Origin: Heliocidaris erythrogramma
Taxonomy: Eukaryota > Echinodermata > Echinoidea > Camarodonta > Echinometridae
NCBI GenBank assembly: GCA_025617745.1
Contig: CM046857.1
Location: 22,349,081 to 22,413,080, forward strand
Direction of reading: 5' to 3'
DNA length: 64,000 nucleotides
Shown here: piece after piece, positions 1 to 13,600 of the stretch
Layout of the letters: each line of letters begins with the position of its first letter
How positions within the stretch are numbered: the first letter of the stretch is position 1
Translations under genes and position numbers: made by a program
The notes under the pieces: generated by a model
What the model saw: the letters and a program-made list of their open reading frames with translations, nothing else
What the model was told of the DNA's origin: nothing
The model's database searches: none

Positions 1-714
1 ATTAATGAGGCTATATTTGAAAGTCGCAATCCTCTCGATGTAATATATGTGTTGATATAGTTATGGTAACTGTAATTGTTAGAAGTAACAAAGAACAACG
101 CCGTTTAATTTACGCATGTCTGCGTGGAACTGGGACTTCGAAAAACATATTCCAGTTTCTGGTTCGTTATTTTTTTTCCAACATTGAAATGCTGGATTTA
201 ACATTGTTGGTGTGTGACCTCGAAATATGTAAGGTTCAATCAATTGATATTTCTAAAAAAAAAGAGAGTGTATATCGAATCAGTATATGGTACTTGCAGT
301 ACAGACCTCCTAATAATGATGTAGGCCTATGCTCGAGATTGTAGACACAAACCTATCGTCAAATCTGATGGGGAAATATGGCGCTCTCATCAAAGATCGA
401 CGAGAAGAGATCACCAATGACCGTCCATCTGACGCTATGGAAAACTAACGAAAAAAAGAAGAAACCTCAATGATAATTACGTGCTGTTTTGTCCGAAGCC
501 ATATACGTCACTATGATAATGAGTTGAGAGCATGCAAGGCGAAACCATAAACTATACTTCGATATTATGGATCCATGTCTGTTTTATCTATAACCAGCGG
601 CATGTACCATGACACTATTTTGATACATGGATGAACATATTTAGCATTTATGAACAAGAGGGCCATAGGTGATACAACACATGCCACCGGTGTCCGGTGA
701 CAAATCCTCCACGG
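1..714. other. Unassigned AT-rich sequence
   Basis: No gene, RNA or repeat recognised. The 93-codon open frame at 63-344 has no known motif and no splice context. Confidence 0.5.
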
Positions 715-718
715 TTAA

Positions 719-890
719 AGGACTGGTCACATTTGTCCGATCAGGTTAACAACAACGAGATTTTTCATTAAAGGCCCACCTGCACCCGTCCTAATATGAA
801 CATACACGAGCATATACACATACCTGTAGGTGTACTTTTAATTGAAAATCTCATTATCGTTATCGTTATCGGACAAATGTGACCAGCCCT
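719..890. mobile_element. TTAA-flanked MITE
   Basis: AGGACTGGTCACATTTGTCC at the left pairs with GGACAAATGTGACCAGCCCT at the right (one mismatch in 20). Inner arms GAGATTTTTCATTAAA and TTTAATTGAAAATCTC also pair. TTAA on both sides (715-718, 891-894). Confidence 0.75.
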
Positions 891-1588
891 TTAACTTCCA
901 ACACTATCGAATTCAACACTAGTATACCAAAGGGGCGTTTTCTTAAATCAATGGATTTCGAAGTTCTGGTCGTATTATGATTTATGAAGCTGTACTGTCG
1001 TACATGAAGTTCACGTCACGTGACAACGCTTCCTCACTTAAAATGCGGTATTTCCGTTGGACCGCACATTCTCTCAGAACGGCAGTAGCAGAAAGCCGCG
1101 AGGGAGCTGATCATGAGCTAGCTACCATATTCTGTAAACCGAGCGAGGAAATATGTAATATCCATTTACTGCCAAGTTGTGTTATCTGTATATTGATGCA
1201 TCTTTTTTTGACATGTGCATGAGGTACACAAGAAGACATTGACTGAGGCAACAGTTTGTTTACGATCCAGCAATATATCAGTAAGTAATTCAAAGCAATT
1301 TTTCAAAAAATGTACTTAATATTGAAGCTAATCAAATACTGAAAACTTAGTGATTTGTCTGAGTGCCCTAGCTCGTGAAATAACAATCTCTTGATGTAAA
1401 TGTTCCCAACATTTTCACAAAATTGCGTTCTTCTTATGGTGACTTGCATGAGGACACTATATGTTTTTATTGGGAACGGTTTTGCGTGTATTTTAAGTCC
1501 ATTGCTTTAATACAAAAATATGACAAATTTTGCGATAATTGGACAGGTTTCACAGGTTCACAGTTTATACCCCATTTAACAAACATGA

Positions 1589-1800
1589 GAGAGAGAGAGA
1601 GAGAGAGAGAAGGGGGGGGGGTTAGAGCAAGAAAGGCAAAAATATATTGGAAAAGATTAAACTTGAAAAGTTTAAGGGAGGGAGAGCACTATAGGTATAT
1701 ATATATATATACAGCGTGAATGAAAGGGAGAGAGAGATATGGGAGGGGGTGGAGGAGAGAGAGAGAGAGAGAGAAAGAAAGAAAGAAAGGGGGGGGGGGG
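1589..1800 (+). repeat. (GA)n, (TA)n and (GAAA)n simple repeats
   Basis: (GA)n at 1589-1610, (TA)n at 1694-1711, (GA)n then (GAAA)n at 1754-1789, then a G-run. Open frames across them are artefacts. Confidence 0.9.
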
Positions 1801-3000
1801 TAGAGCAACAGCGAAAATGAAGCGAACTTCAAAAACACGTCGGTCTACGAGTACATCTGTACATATACCCGTAATGTAGGAAACATGGTAACTCGATCGC
1901 GTTTGCAGTAAATTATGCATCTCAACGCGCTTTAAGTGGCTGGCTCATCATGGAACGGGAATAGATGACAGTCATTGAGGTGACAGTGACAAATTATGAT
2001 ATCATATAGAGGTGATCTGACACACAATAAGCCTATAACATTAACCTTCGTGGCATATCAGCCGTACATATTGTTCCTACAAATCAAACCAAATAATAAA
2101 TCCAGATGAAAAAAATAATCCGCGGTTTTGAACCATGATCGATCAGTCAGTCCGGACCACCTCCCCAAAAGAGGATAAAAAAATAAAAAAATAATGATAC
2201 TGCAGAGATAATCAAAATTTTGCATAGACTGTACATTGTTGCTACCTAACATATCAAATCGAATAAAATTGTCAAAATAAAAAAATATTGTAGAACATCA
2301 TCAATTATTCATGAAAGATTAGAAAATATTAAAATAAATTGTGCGTAAAGGCACTATCAGAACAGAACGAGAAAGCAAGGGTTATATGAGATCATTGTTC
2401 AAAAGTTTAAACGTTTATGTATTTTCCATTAGGGCGTATATGAGTCTTCTGCATCTTTTTAACAGCACATCTCAAAATTAAGAGCAAGAACATAATAATT
2501 ATATACATAGACAAGTCATGTAGATATAACAGAATATCATTCAAAGGCTTGGTATATGATTTATATTGATAAATCAATTCTGATGTAAACATTGTAAAGG
2601 AAAACATGAGCGCAGGGGTCTATTAAGAAAGCATGGCTTGTATATTTCACAGACCCCTGTCTGAAAGATAGAAAATAGTTACAGTCCATACATGAATCAA
2701 AAGAAACATGCTAACTCCAGCACTATTAACAAAGGAAACAAAACAACTATAGGCCTACAGACCTGCAAAACTCTTCCTATGTCAGTTTACATGCCATCGG
2801 TTGATCCAGTGGGGCACTTTATTTTTATATCTAACCTAATTTTTTTTAGAATTCAACATCTATTTTTTGTAATAATTATAGCTACATGAATAGTCGAAGA
2901 TTGTGATACCTAATTAAAGCTCTGAAAATGTAATAACAAGTACAAATAAATCACCTTTTCTATTGCATTGAGGAAGCACAGCATTTCCAAGGGAAGTAAT

Positions 3001-3100
3001 TCCCCCCCCCCCCCAAAAAAAAAAAAAACCAAAAAACAAAACAAAACAAAACAAAAAAACAAAAAACAAAACAAACAAAAAACAACAACAAACAAAAAAA
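3001..3100 (+). repeat. C-run followed by A-rich (CAAAA)n
   Basis: Fourteen C at 3002-3015 then A-rich sequence with scattered C. Confidence 0.85.
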
Positions 3101-3603
3101 TGTCATATAATCATAATTGGAGAGCTAAGGACAAGAAAACGTGACAGGATATATTGAAACAACACAAAAGAGCCATTTTGTAAATCACAATCCGTTTCAT
3201 ACAGCGGTTGCAGGGCACAACAGTCTATTTTATATTGTGTATAAATGTGTAGTAGAACCGAATGCAAAAACGCGCCACGAAATATTGTTTGTTGAAGAAA
3301 AAATATTGTCACAAATTTAGGAACTCTGTCGATATCTCCATTTCCTCATGAATTTGCTATTCATGACAGCACAAGGGGAAGTATTTTATCCGTATATTGG
3401 ATACCTTAGAAAAATATCATCACTATAGTGATTATAATGACGTCTTTATTGTCTTGTTTCAGTTTCTTGCTCATTTATACCCCCTATTATGGATGTCATC
3501 AGTATTAATGGTTGTATTGTAATGCACAGTTGGGTATTATTATATAGAAATTTCCCAATATAAATTCACAGTTATTATTACTATTGTGATTTTTAATCAT
3601 ATT

Positions 3604-3605
3604 AA

Positions 3606-3664
<59 letters not shown>
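3604..3664 (+). repeat. (ATT)n microsatellite
   Basis: About 20 uninterrupted ATT units. Confidence 0.95.
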
Positions 3665-5767
3665 TTCATTATCCTCATAAATATTACAATTTTTATCATA
3701 GTTGCTATCATTATCCTATATAGTGGGGCTCATATTATGATATGCAAGAACATAAGACAGAGGATAGCTAAATGAAAAAAATAAAAACAAAAGCAAAACA
3801 CAAATACAACTATCAAACAAAACCAAATAACTCATCGAATTTTGTCAAGATTAAATGCGCTTGGTTTCAATGACCATACTAAGCTTAAAAAAAACCCCAC
3901 CTCATTCCTTGAGAGAAAAAGAAATAAAATATCGATGCTCTACTTTTACACCATTTTCAAATTTTTGAGTTTTTCAAAGTTGAGTCCTGGGAAAGGTCGC
4001 ACTTTTATTTGTATGCTTGGTTTTTACGGCTTTCAACGAGTACTTTATCACTTTTTGAATCTCGGCATGACTTTTTATGTTTGTACGTGGCATTTATAAA
4101 CAACGAAGCTTACCTTCTTGTAAGAAATTGCATCCCCTCTGCTATTTGCCCAAAAAGTTTAGCAGACTGTCTTTGCTTTTGAGGTGGCTGTACGTACGGT
4201 GACATTATTGTACTCCTCGCCAACAAAGGAGACACTTCATTCACAATGGTTACTGAAGTTACCTAACTTTATTAAGTGAAATACTCCATTTTATTGACGA
4301 AGTGTCGGGTCAAGCTAGACGTGAGTATTCGTAGATTTCCAATACTTTTTTTATAAAGTGTCTGGTAAACTGGACCCGACACTAATTCGCCAAAAAAGAG
4401 ACGGTATTTCACAAATGTTACACCCTACCCTTGCTGAATTTAGGACTTAGTATTCACGAAATAAAGAGTAGTATGCTTTTAAATGATACCTTGATGACTT
4501 CCATCCGTACATGCTTTACCGAGCAGCAGCATTATAAAAATGACATGTAAAAACTCAATTGTGCCGGATTTGGGTAAAACCATGAAAACATTAGGATCAC
4601 ATGCCACCATGACCCAAATGCAACATGACTTTAAATCCCTATGAACTGTTTTCATCTGTTTCTTCAATAATGAGGGTAAGGGTAATGCCCTCATCATAAA
4701 TTAAAGGATCGTCAGTGTTGGGGTAAATAAAGGCCATGTTTTGCATTGAAATAATACCTGTAATCGAAATGTATCGAAAAGTATTTTTTTTCATTTTTCA
4801 TGTACATGTATTCACTGGACGTGGACCGAAACACACTGACTGAAGGCCGAGCGTGTAGATCTACACGCACTGCGACGGTTCATTCCTCAGCATAATAGCG
4901 TTACGTGCATTAGGCAGCTTCAAATAGACGTGCACGGTCCAAGCGTACCGTATGTGAGGATTACACCTATGTAATTTCGCTGACCCGAAAAAGGGTCGAA
5001 AGGACGGGGAACTTCGAAGCTTTACTCGGGGCCTGCCAAAGAAAGTTACGAATTGTAAAAAAACCTTTAAATAATAGGACCAAAATACCACAAACAACCC
5101 CCTCATGACAATCTAGGAACAATTTAACCATAAACCCAAGCTCGATTGAGTGGAAAATCACGGAGAAGAGCGCTTTCAAACAAACGGGCGGACAGACAGA
5201 CAGACACACATTAGCCAAATTATAGTAAGGAACAAACGGACGGACAGACACACAGACACATATTAGCCAAATTATAGTAAGGATACACACTGTACGTGTT
5301 CTGGCACTCGTACTCTTTTACTGGTTAATAAAATTGTGTACCAAAGTAGAATCTTAATAAATTGTTAGATTTTAAAATTGTCCTTGAAAGACTGTTTGTG
5401 TTATTACCTTGCTTTACGCTTGCTTTCCTCATGATAACAAATACATGTATGTACATGACTGTACTTTATACTTCATTTCGACGATTCGTATTTGCTTGTC
5501 TTCATTATTATTTATGGAATTGAACAAAGTCTGTCGTAAACTTTTAAGGAATATGAACGCTGCGTAATTGTTATTTCTAAACTTGCTGATGACAATATCC
5601 CAGGGCACCTGACAAAATTTGATTGATCCGATGGCTCATAATGTACCTTGACACCTTGAAGCAGGTTGCCTGATCTGGTCACTTGATCTGTAATACGACA
5701 TAACCTTATTATAAATGTTTTTTCATTTCATTTTGAACAGAGAGGTGTAGGAAAAGGGTATGTGGTA

Positions 5768-6000
5768 ATAGACCTGTTTACTAAGTGATTCAAATCTATG
5801 GAAGTTTCTTTCCTGGGGACCTAGTAACGAGGTATTCCATTAACCTGTTATTAATGAATGAACTACAATACTTGGAATCCAGTTTGCATACATTACTTGA
5901 TGCTATGTCTGACAAGCCTCTGACAAGCTTTCAGGTTGTCAAGAACAACCTTTGTTTCAAAAGTATGCATAAAATTTGAACACTTAGTAAACAGGTCTAT
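5768..6000. mobile_element. TA-flanked MITE, copy 1
   Basis: A perfect 20-bp inverted repeat, ATAGACCTGTTTACTAAGTG and its complement, with TA on both sides (5766-5767 and 6001-6002). 233 bp. An open frame of 64 codons inside resembles one in the copy at 54790-55027, but this follows from nucleotide homology. Confidence 0.8.
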
Positions 6001-6175
6001 TAAGTAGACCGGAAGCGTTTGCAGAAAATGAAGTGGTGAAATGTTGATTCAAGTTCGAGTGTTTTGGGTTTCCGATGGGGGCGAGGTCTACTCTTTACTA
6101 GATGACCAATATGGTGTTTTAATGCTTAACCTGGAATATCTAACACTAATGGGGGAAATACTTTTCTGTGATATG

Positions 6176-6525
6176 AAATGCACATCATAATGGTTATAAA
6201 GAATAGAAAAAGGGCATCTCACACTATGAACACGATGTCAAAGAAAGCAGACAAAATATACAGCTCCTCATTGTACCCACAATTGTTCTGGTATACAAAA
6301 GAACATCCCTTTCAGTGCTATTATGTAAAATAAGTAGAACATGTGAATATGCATGTGACACCTGTTCTACATATTTTTTACATAATAGCAATGAAGGAAT
6401 GTTCTATTGTCTACCAGAGCAAGTGTGGAAGGTACAATAAGGAGCTGTATATTTTGTCCGCTTCTTTGTTCGCCATGTTCATAGTGTCAACCATGATATT
6501 TTTTACAGTGATACTTGATTATATT
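6176..6525. repeat. Long imperfect palindrome (foldback), arms about 165 bp
   Basis: AGCAGACAAAATATACAGCT at 6246-6265 pairs with AGCTGTATATTTTGTCCGCT at 6442-6461. Pairing continues along both arms to a short centre near 6340-6350. A transcript would form a long hairpin. Confidence 0.75.
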
Positions 6526-6529
6526 CAAT

Positions 6530-7611
6530 GACATGAATTTTTTATCTAAACCTCACTTGGAATTTGTCTGATAGGAACGTCCACTTGACCTTGATTTGAG
6601 AGGAGTTTTACCTTCCGATGGAACCTAGTCTGGTGAAACATTTTCAGGAGGAATGATGTGAGAGAGAGTTGTCCCTGATGGAAAAATTTTGAGAGCTGTG
6701 TATGCTACCAAAATGAAAGCAAAATATCTCCACAAAGTTATTGATACTTGAAAGCTCAGAATCAAAAGGTGGTTAACGCTACATTTCATTCTAGATTACC
6801 TTAGAAAGCAAGTAACTGTTCGTGAAGGAGTTAGACTTGTTGATAGTCATCATATCAAAGCTGACATCATAACCGGAAATCATAAGTTAGAGTTGGTCTG
6901 TAGCGGTAATGTCCGCAGTCAGTTCGCTGTCTTCGTCTACCTACCAACTCTGATCGGACCCATGTTCGAAACTGAGCCCTGTCTTTCGGATGGTCCCAGA
7001 CGTAAAATATATCTGATTGATACAATTCAAAATATGTAAAATCCCAATTACAAACACATACACATTGTAGGGGAGGATATCTGTACCCCCCCTAAAAAAA
7101 CACCAAAACATCAAAAAACAAAAACAAAACAAAACAAAAAACTGTTGTTAGACGTATGAGCTAAATATTGATTCCTGGCAGTAAGAATATATTTCTAAAA
7201 GTATTTCAGCTTTTAAAGATATTTTATCTAAGGAGAATACTACGTTGATTAATAAGGGAACTGTAACTCTTAAAATTCCATGATGTACAGATGTATATGT
7301 CTCACAACATTTGACAATATGCTATTGAAATTGGAAGCAAAATTATCGTTTTGTGTGTGGGTGTGTGTGTTCTGATGATGGCGTTTACTCCGTCATGCTT
7401 GTGGGGTACAAATTACAATAGGAGAAAACAATACAATTCCCCACAAATCAATATGTGTTGAGATGTGTGGGTGTGTGTTGTGTGAGGGTGCATGTTTTAA
7501 GAAATATAAACCGCTGTGTGTATTAGATTTGTTGGCTACGTCCATTTGTACAACGTACGTATGCAAAATTGGACCATTGTCAGATGTGGCCTCCTCTTTT
7601 CCTTTCACAAC
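6530..7611. other. Unassigned sequence
   Basis: No gene recognised. AGAGTTGGT and ACCAACTCT (6890-6950) form a small hairpin. GT-rich tracts lie at 7353-7500. Confidence 0.45.
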
Positions 7612-7619
7612 CACACATT

Positions 7620-10600
7620 CACTGGCGTAGACAGGGGGCACCGGGGGCCATGCCCTCCCCCCCCCCCTATTCAGCCACTAAAAAAAATTTAAAAAAAACC
7701 GAGAGCGAAAAAGCGGGGGAAGTGAGAGAAAAAGGCCTAAAAAGGCGCCACAAGCCGTTATCCGACTCTCCAAAATTTGCTGAAACGTCAACGGAAATAA
7801 CTCTCCTCTCCCTGCACCCACCCCTATTACCATGGGTGTCGATAAGAAATGAATTATGATACATTAACTTAAAACTAATAATTATTCAAACTCATAATGT
7901 TTGATCTTGAAATACCATCACATTCTTTAATGATTAGAAGTAAGGAAATAAGAAATGACATTATTTCAATGCAAAAATATCGAAGAAAATTCGTTCGCTC
8001 GTATTGTTAAGGGGCTCCGTCCATTAGCGTTGATCCGTGCATTCCTTCTTTTCATTAAAAAACACTTTGGGATGCTCTAAAATGCAAGTTTTATAGACAG
8101 ATTTGTGGAAAATTCCATGATGTAGGTTGGGGATACCCCTCCCGCCCCCGCTCGGTCTCTAGGTATCTAGGGGGCAGAGGGGCACGTGCCACGGGCAGCA
8201 CTTGCAGGGGCGCAAGAAACGCAAAGGAGAGAAAGAAAAATAGGGGGGAAATGAATTTATGCTCCCTCGCATAATTATTTTCTTTCAGGATCTCGTAATT
8301 TCGCTCCCCCAATATATAGTTCTTAAATAGCTTAAAGGGTTCAACAAGTTTTAAAAAAAAAATAAAGATGTAATTGCTTTGCTCGCTATATCATGTAAGT
8401 TCCATATGACTCCTGCTAAATATTGCGCTCCCAATATAGGATAAAGTGTATAAAACAGCATTTGCAAAAGTTCAACTTTTGAAAGAAATCTCAACTTCAG
8501 GTCGCCTTGCTGAATTTCTCGATCTTTCTCAAGCGTATAGGGTTTTCGTTCTGCTCCCGATTGTAGAAGTGAGTGAATTTTTAGGGTTAAACATTGAAAA
8601 ATTTGCCACTTGGTCGCTTTGCTCCCTCACTTCTACAATAACGTAGATAAGTTTGGGGACTTGGGGGGGGGGGGGGGGGCCTAACTTCATTGTTTGCCCC
8701 GGGCGCCATAATCCCTAGATACGCCACTAGCTTCGCTCCCTCGCATGTGTAATGTTGCGTCTAAATAATTGAAAAGCAGTCCTGGCGTCGAACTATAACT
8801 TTCCGCCTTAAAAAATTGTTAGCTACGTCAGAGCTTTTGCGCTTCGACTGGGAAGGGGGAAACTCCCCCTCCCTGCACCTACCCCTGTTACATACAATGC
8901 AGTATTGCGTCCAAAATAACTGATATGCAGCCAGGGCGTCGAACTAACATTCCGCCTAAAAAAGGATGCTAAAACGTCCAAGATTTCGCTTCGCGCGGGA
9001 AGGGGGAACCTCCCCTCCCCTGCACCAACCCCTGTTACATATACACTGTAGTATTACGTCAAAATAACTCAAAGGCAGTCAGGGCGTCGAACTATAACTT
9101 TCCGCCTAAAAAATTGTTTGCTACGAGCCGTTTATCTTTCTCCCAAATTTGCTTACACGTCAGAGCTTTCGCACTTCGCGCGGGAAGGGGGAAACTCCCC
9201 CCCCCCTCCCTCCCTGCACCAACCCCTGTCAAATACAGTGCAGTATTGAGTCCAAATAACTGAAAAGCAGTCAGAGCGTCGAACTGTAACTTTCCGCCTC
9301 AAAAAATGTTTGCTACGAGCCGTTTATCTTTCTCTTAAATTTCCTAAAACGTCAGAGCTTTCGTGCTTTGCGCTGGAAGGGGAAACTCCCCCTCCCTGCA
9401 TCCACCCCTGTTACATACAGTGCAGTATTGTATCCAAAATTACTGAAAAGCAGCCAGGGTGGTGAACTAACATTCCGCCTTAGAATAAAGAAACTTCAGA
9501 GCTTTCGCGCTTCGCGCGGGAAGGGCTAAATCCTCCCTCCCTGCACCCACCCCTGTTACATACAGTGCAGTATTGCGTCCAAAATAACTGCAAAGCAGCC
9601 AGGGCGGTGAACTAACATTCCGCCTTAAAATAAAGGTGCTAAAACTTCAGAGCTTTCGCGCTTTGCGCGGGAAGGGGGAACTCCCCCCCCCCCTCCCTGC
9701 ACCTACCCCTGTTACATACAATGCAGTATTGCGTCCAAAATAACTGATATGCAGCCAGGGCGTCGAACTAACTTTCCGCCTAAAAAATTGTTTGCTACGA
9801 GCCGTTTATCTTTCTCCCAAATTTGCTTACACGTCAGAGCTTTCGCACTTCGCGCGGGAAGGGGGAAACTCCCCCCCTCCCTCCCTGCACCAACCCCTGT
9901 CAAATACAGTTCAGTATTGAGTCCAAATAACTGAAAAGCAGTCAGAGCGTCGAACTGTAACTTTCCGCCTAAAAAAATGTTTGCTACGAGCCGTTTATCT
10001 TTCTCTTAAATTTCCTAAAACGTCAGAGCTTTCGTGCTTTGCGCTGGAAGGGGAAACACCCCCTCCCTGCACCCACCCCTGTTACATACAGTGCAGTATT
10101 GTATCCAAAATTACTGAAAAGCAGCCAGGGTGGTGAACTAACATTCCGCCTTAGAATAAAGAAACTTCAGAGCTTTCGCGCTTCGCGCGGGAAGGGCTAA
10201 ATCCTCCCTCCCTGCACCCACCCCTGTTACATACAGTGCAGTATTGCGTCCAAAATAACTGCAAAGCAGCCAGGGCGGTGAACTAACATTCCGCCTTAAA
10301 ATAAAGGTGCTAAAACTTCAGAGCTTTCGCGCTTTGCGCGGGAAGGGGGAACTCCCCCCCCCCCCTCCCTGCACCAACCCCTGTCAAATACAGTGCAGTA
10401 TTGCGTCCAAATAACTGAAAAACAGTCAGGGCGTCGAACTATAACTTTCCGCCTCAAAAAATTGTTTGCTACGAGCAGTTTAGGGCCTATCTTTCTCTTT
10501 TTTTACGAATTTGCTAAAACGTCAGGGCTTTCGCGCTTTGCGCTTGGAGGAGAGGGTGCACCCACCCCGGTTACATACAGTGCAGTATTGCGTCCAAAAT

Positions 10601-13600
10601 AACTGAAAATTAGCCAGGGCGGTGAACTAACATTCCGCCAAAAAAAAAAAAAAAATGCTAAAACGTCAGAGCTTTCGTGCTTTGCGCTGGAAGGGGGAAA
10701 CTCCCCCTCCCTGCACCCACCCCTGTTACATACAGTGCAGTATTGTATCCAAAATTACTGAAAAGCAGCCAGGGTGGTGAACTAACATTCCGCCTTAGAA
10801 TAAAGAAACTTCAGAGCTTTCGCGCTTCGCGCGGGAAGGGCTAAATCCTCCCTCCCTGCACCCACCCCTGTTACATACAGTGCAGTATTGCGTCCAAAAT
10901 AACTGCAAAGCAGCCAGGGCGGTGAACTAACATTCCGCCTTAAAATAAAGGTGCTAAAACTTCAGAGCTTTCGCGCTTTGCGCGGGAAGGGGGAACTCCC
11001 CCCCCCCCCTCCCTGCACCTACCCCTGTTACATACAATGCAGTATTGCGTCCAAAATAACTGATATGCAGCCAGGGCGTCGAACTAACATTCCGCCTAAA
11101 AAAGGGTGCTAAAACGTCCGAGATTTCGCTTCGCGCGGGAAGGGGGAACCTCCCCTCCCCTGCACCAACCCCTGTTACATATACACTGTAGTATTACGTC
11201 AAAATAACTCAAAGGCAGTCAGGGCGTCGAACTATAACTTTCCGCCTAAAAAATTGTTTGCTACGAGCCGTTTATCTTTCTCCCAAATTTGCTTACACGT
11301 CAGAGCTTTCGCACTTCGCGCGGGAAGGGGGAAACTCCCCCCCCCCCCCCCCCCCCCCCCTGCACCAACCCCTGTCAAATACAGTTCAGTATTGAGTCCA
11401 AATAACTGAAAAGCAGTCAGAGCGTCGAACTGTAACTTTCCGCCTCAAAAAATGTTTGCTACGAGCCGTTTATCTTTCTCTTAAATTTCCTAAAACGTCA
11501 GAGCTTTCGCGCTTTGTGCTGGAAGGGGGAAACTCCCCCTCCCTGCACCCACCCCTGTTACATACAGTGCAGTATTGTATCCAAAATTACTGAAAAGCAG
11601 CCAGGGTGGTGAACTAACATTCCGCCTTAGAATAAAGAAACTTCAGAGCTTTCGCGCTTCGCGCGGGAAGGGCTAAATCCTCCCTCCCTGCACCCACCCC
11701 TGTTACATACAGTACAGTATTGCGTCCAAAATAACTGCAAAGCAGCCAGGGCGGTGAACTAACATTCCGCCTTAAAATAAAGGTGCTAAAACTTCAGAGC
11801 TTTCGCGCTTTGCGCGGGAAGGGGGAACTCCCCCCCCCCCCCCTCCCTGCACCAACCCCTGTCAAATACAGTGCAGTATTGCGTCCAAATAACTGAAAAA
11901 CAGTCAGGGCGTCGAACTATAACTTTCCGCCTCAAAAAATTGTTTGCTACGAGCAGTTTAGGGCCTATCTTTCTCTTTTTTACGAATTTGCTAAAACGTC
12001 AGGGCTTTCGCGCTTTGCGCTTGGAGGAGAGGGTGCACCCACCCCGGTTACATACAGTGCAGTATTGCGTCCAAAATAACTGAAAATTAGCCAGGGCGGT
12101 GAACTAACATTCCGCCAAAAAAAAAAAAAAAAATGCTAAAACGTCAGAGCTTTCGTGCTTTGCGCTGGAAGGGGGAAACTCCCCCTCCCTGCACCCACCC
12201 CTGTTACATACAGTGCAGTATTGTATCCAAAATTACTGAAAAGCAGCCAGGGTGGTGAACTAACATTCCGCCTTAGAATAAAGAAACTTCAGAGCTTTCG
12301 CGCTTCGCGCGGGAAGGGCTAAATCCTCCCTCCCTGCACCCACCCCTGTTACATACAGTGCAGTATTGCGTCCAAAATAACTGCAAAGCAGCCAGGGCGG
12401 TGAACTAACATTCCGCCTTAAAATAAAGGTGCTAAAACTTCAGAGCTTTCGCGCTTTGCGCGGGAAGGGGGAACTCCCCCCCCCCCCCCCCCCTCCCTGC
12501 ACCAACCCCTGTCAAATACAGTGCAGTATTGCGTCCAAATAACTGAAAAACAGTCAGGGCGTCGAACTGTAACTTTCCGCCTCAAAAATTGTTTGCTACG
12601 AGCAGTTTAGGGCCTATCTTTCTCTTTTTTTACGAATTTGCTAAAACGTCAGGGCTTTCGCGCTTTGCGCTTGGAGGAGAGGGTGCACCCACCCCGGTTA
12701 CATACAGTGCAGTATTGCGTCCAAAATAACTGAAAATTAGCCAGGGCGGTGAACTAACATTCCGCCAAAAAAAAAAAAAAAAAATGCTAAAACGTCAGAG
12801 CTTTCGTGCTTTGCGCTGGAAGGGGGAAACTCCCCCTCCCTGCACCCACCCCTGTTACATACAGTGCAGTATTGTATCCAAAATTACTGAAAAGCAGCCA
12901 GGGTGGTGAACTAACATTCCGCCTTAGAATAAAGAAACTTCAGAGCTTTCGCGCTTCGCGCGGGAAGGGCTAAATCCTCCCTCCCTGCACCCACCCCTGT
13001 TACATACAGTGCAGTATTGCGTCCAAAATAACTGCAAAGCAGCCAGGGCGGTGAACTAACATTCCGCCTTAAAATAAAGGTGCTAAAACTTCAGAGCTTT
13101 CGCGCTTTGCGCGGGAAGGGGGAACTCCCCCCCCCCCCCCCCCCCTCCCTGCACCAACCCCTGTCAAATACAGTGCAGTATTGCGTCCAAATAACTGAAA
13201 AACAGTCAGGGCGTCGAACTATAACTTTCCGCCTCAAAAAATTGTTTGCTACGAGCAGTTTAGGGCCTATCTTTCTCTTTTTTTACGAATTTGCTAAAAC
13301 GTCAGGGCTTTCGCGCTTTGCGCTTGGAGGAGAGGGTGCACCCACCCCGGTTACATACAGTGCAGTATTGCGTCCAAAATAACTGAAAATTAGCCAGGGC
13401 GGTGAACTAACATTCCGCCAAAAAAAAAAAAAAAAATGCTAAAACGTCAGAGCTTTCGCGCTTCGGGCGGGAAGGGGGAAACTCCCCTTCACTGCACCCA
13501 CCCCTGTTACATACAGTGCAGTATTGCGTCAAAATAAATGAAAAGCATCCAGGGCGTCAGACTAACTTTCCGCCTTAAAAAAAAGTATTACGAGCCGCTA

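Larger units (their letters stand above)
896..5767. other. Mostly unassigned intergenic sequence
   Basis: Apart from the simple repeats listed, nothing coding was recognised. At 4299-4383 a short inverted pair (AGTGTCGGGTC and GACCCGACACT) brackets 60 bases. At 5190-5282 a ~50-base unit with CGGACAGACA and TTAGCCAAATTATAGTAAGG occurs twice in tandem. Confidence 0.5.

Noticed and set aside
5785-5979. Small peptide apparently conserved with one at 54821-55033
   Set aside because: Both lie inside copies of one MITE. Similarity is explained by nucleotide homology, and there is no sign of third-position bias.
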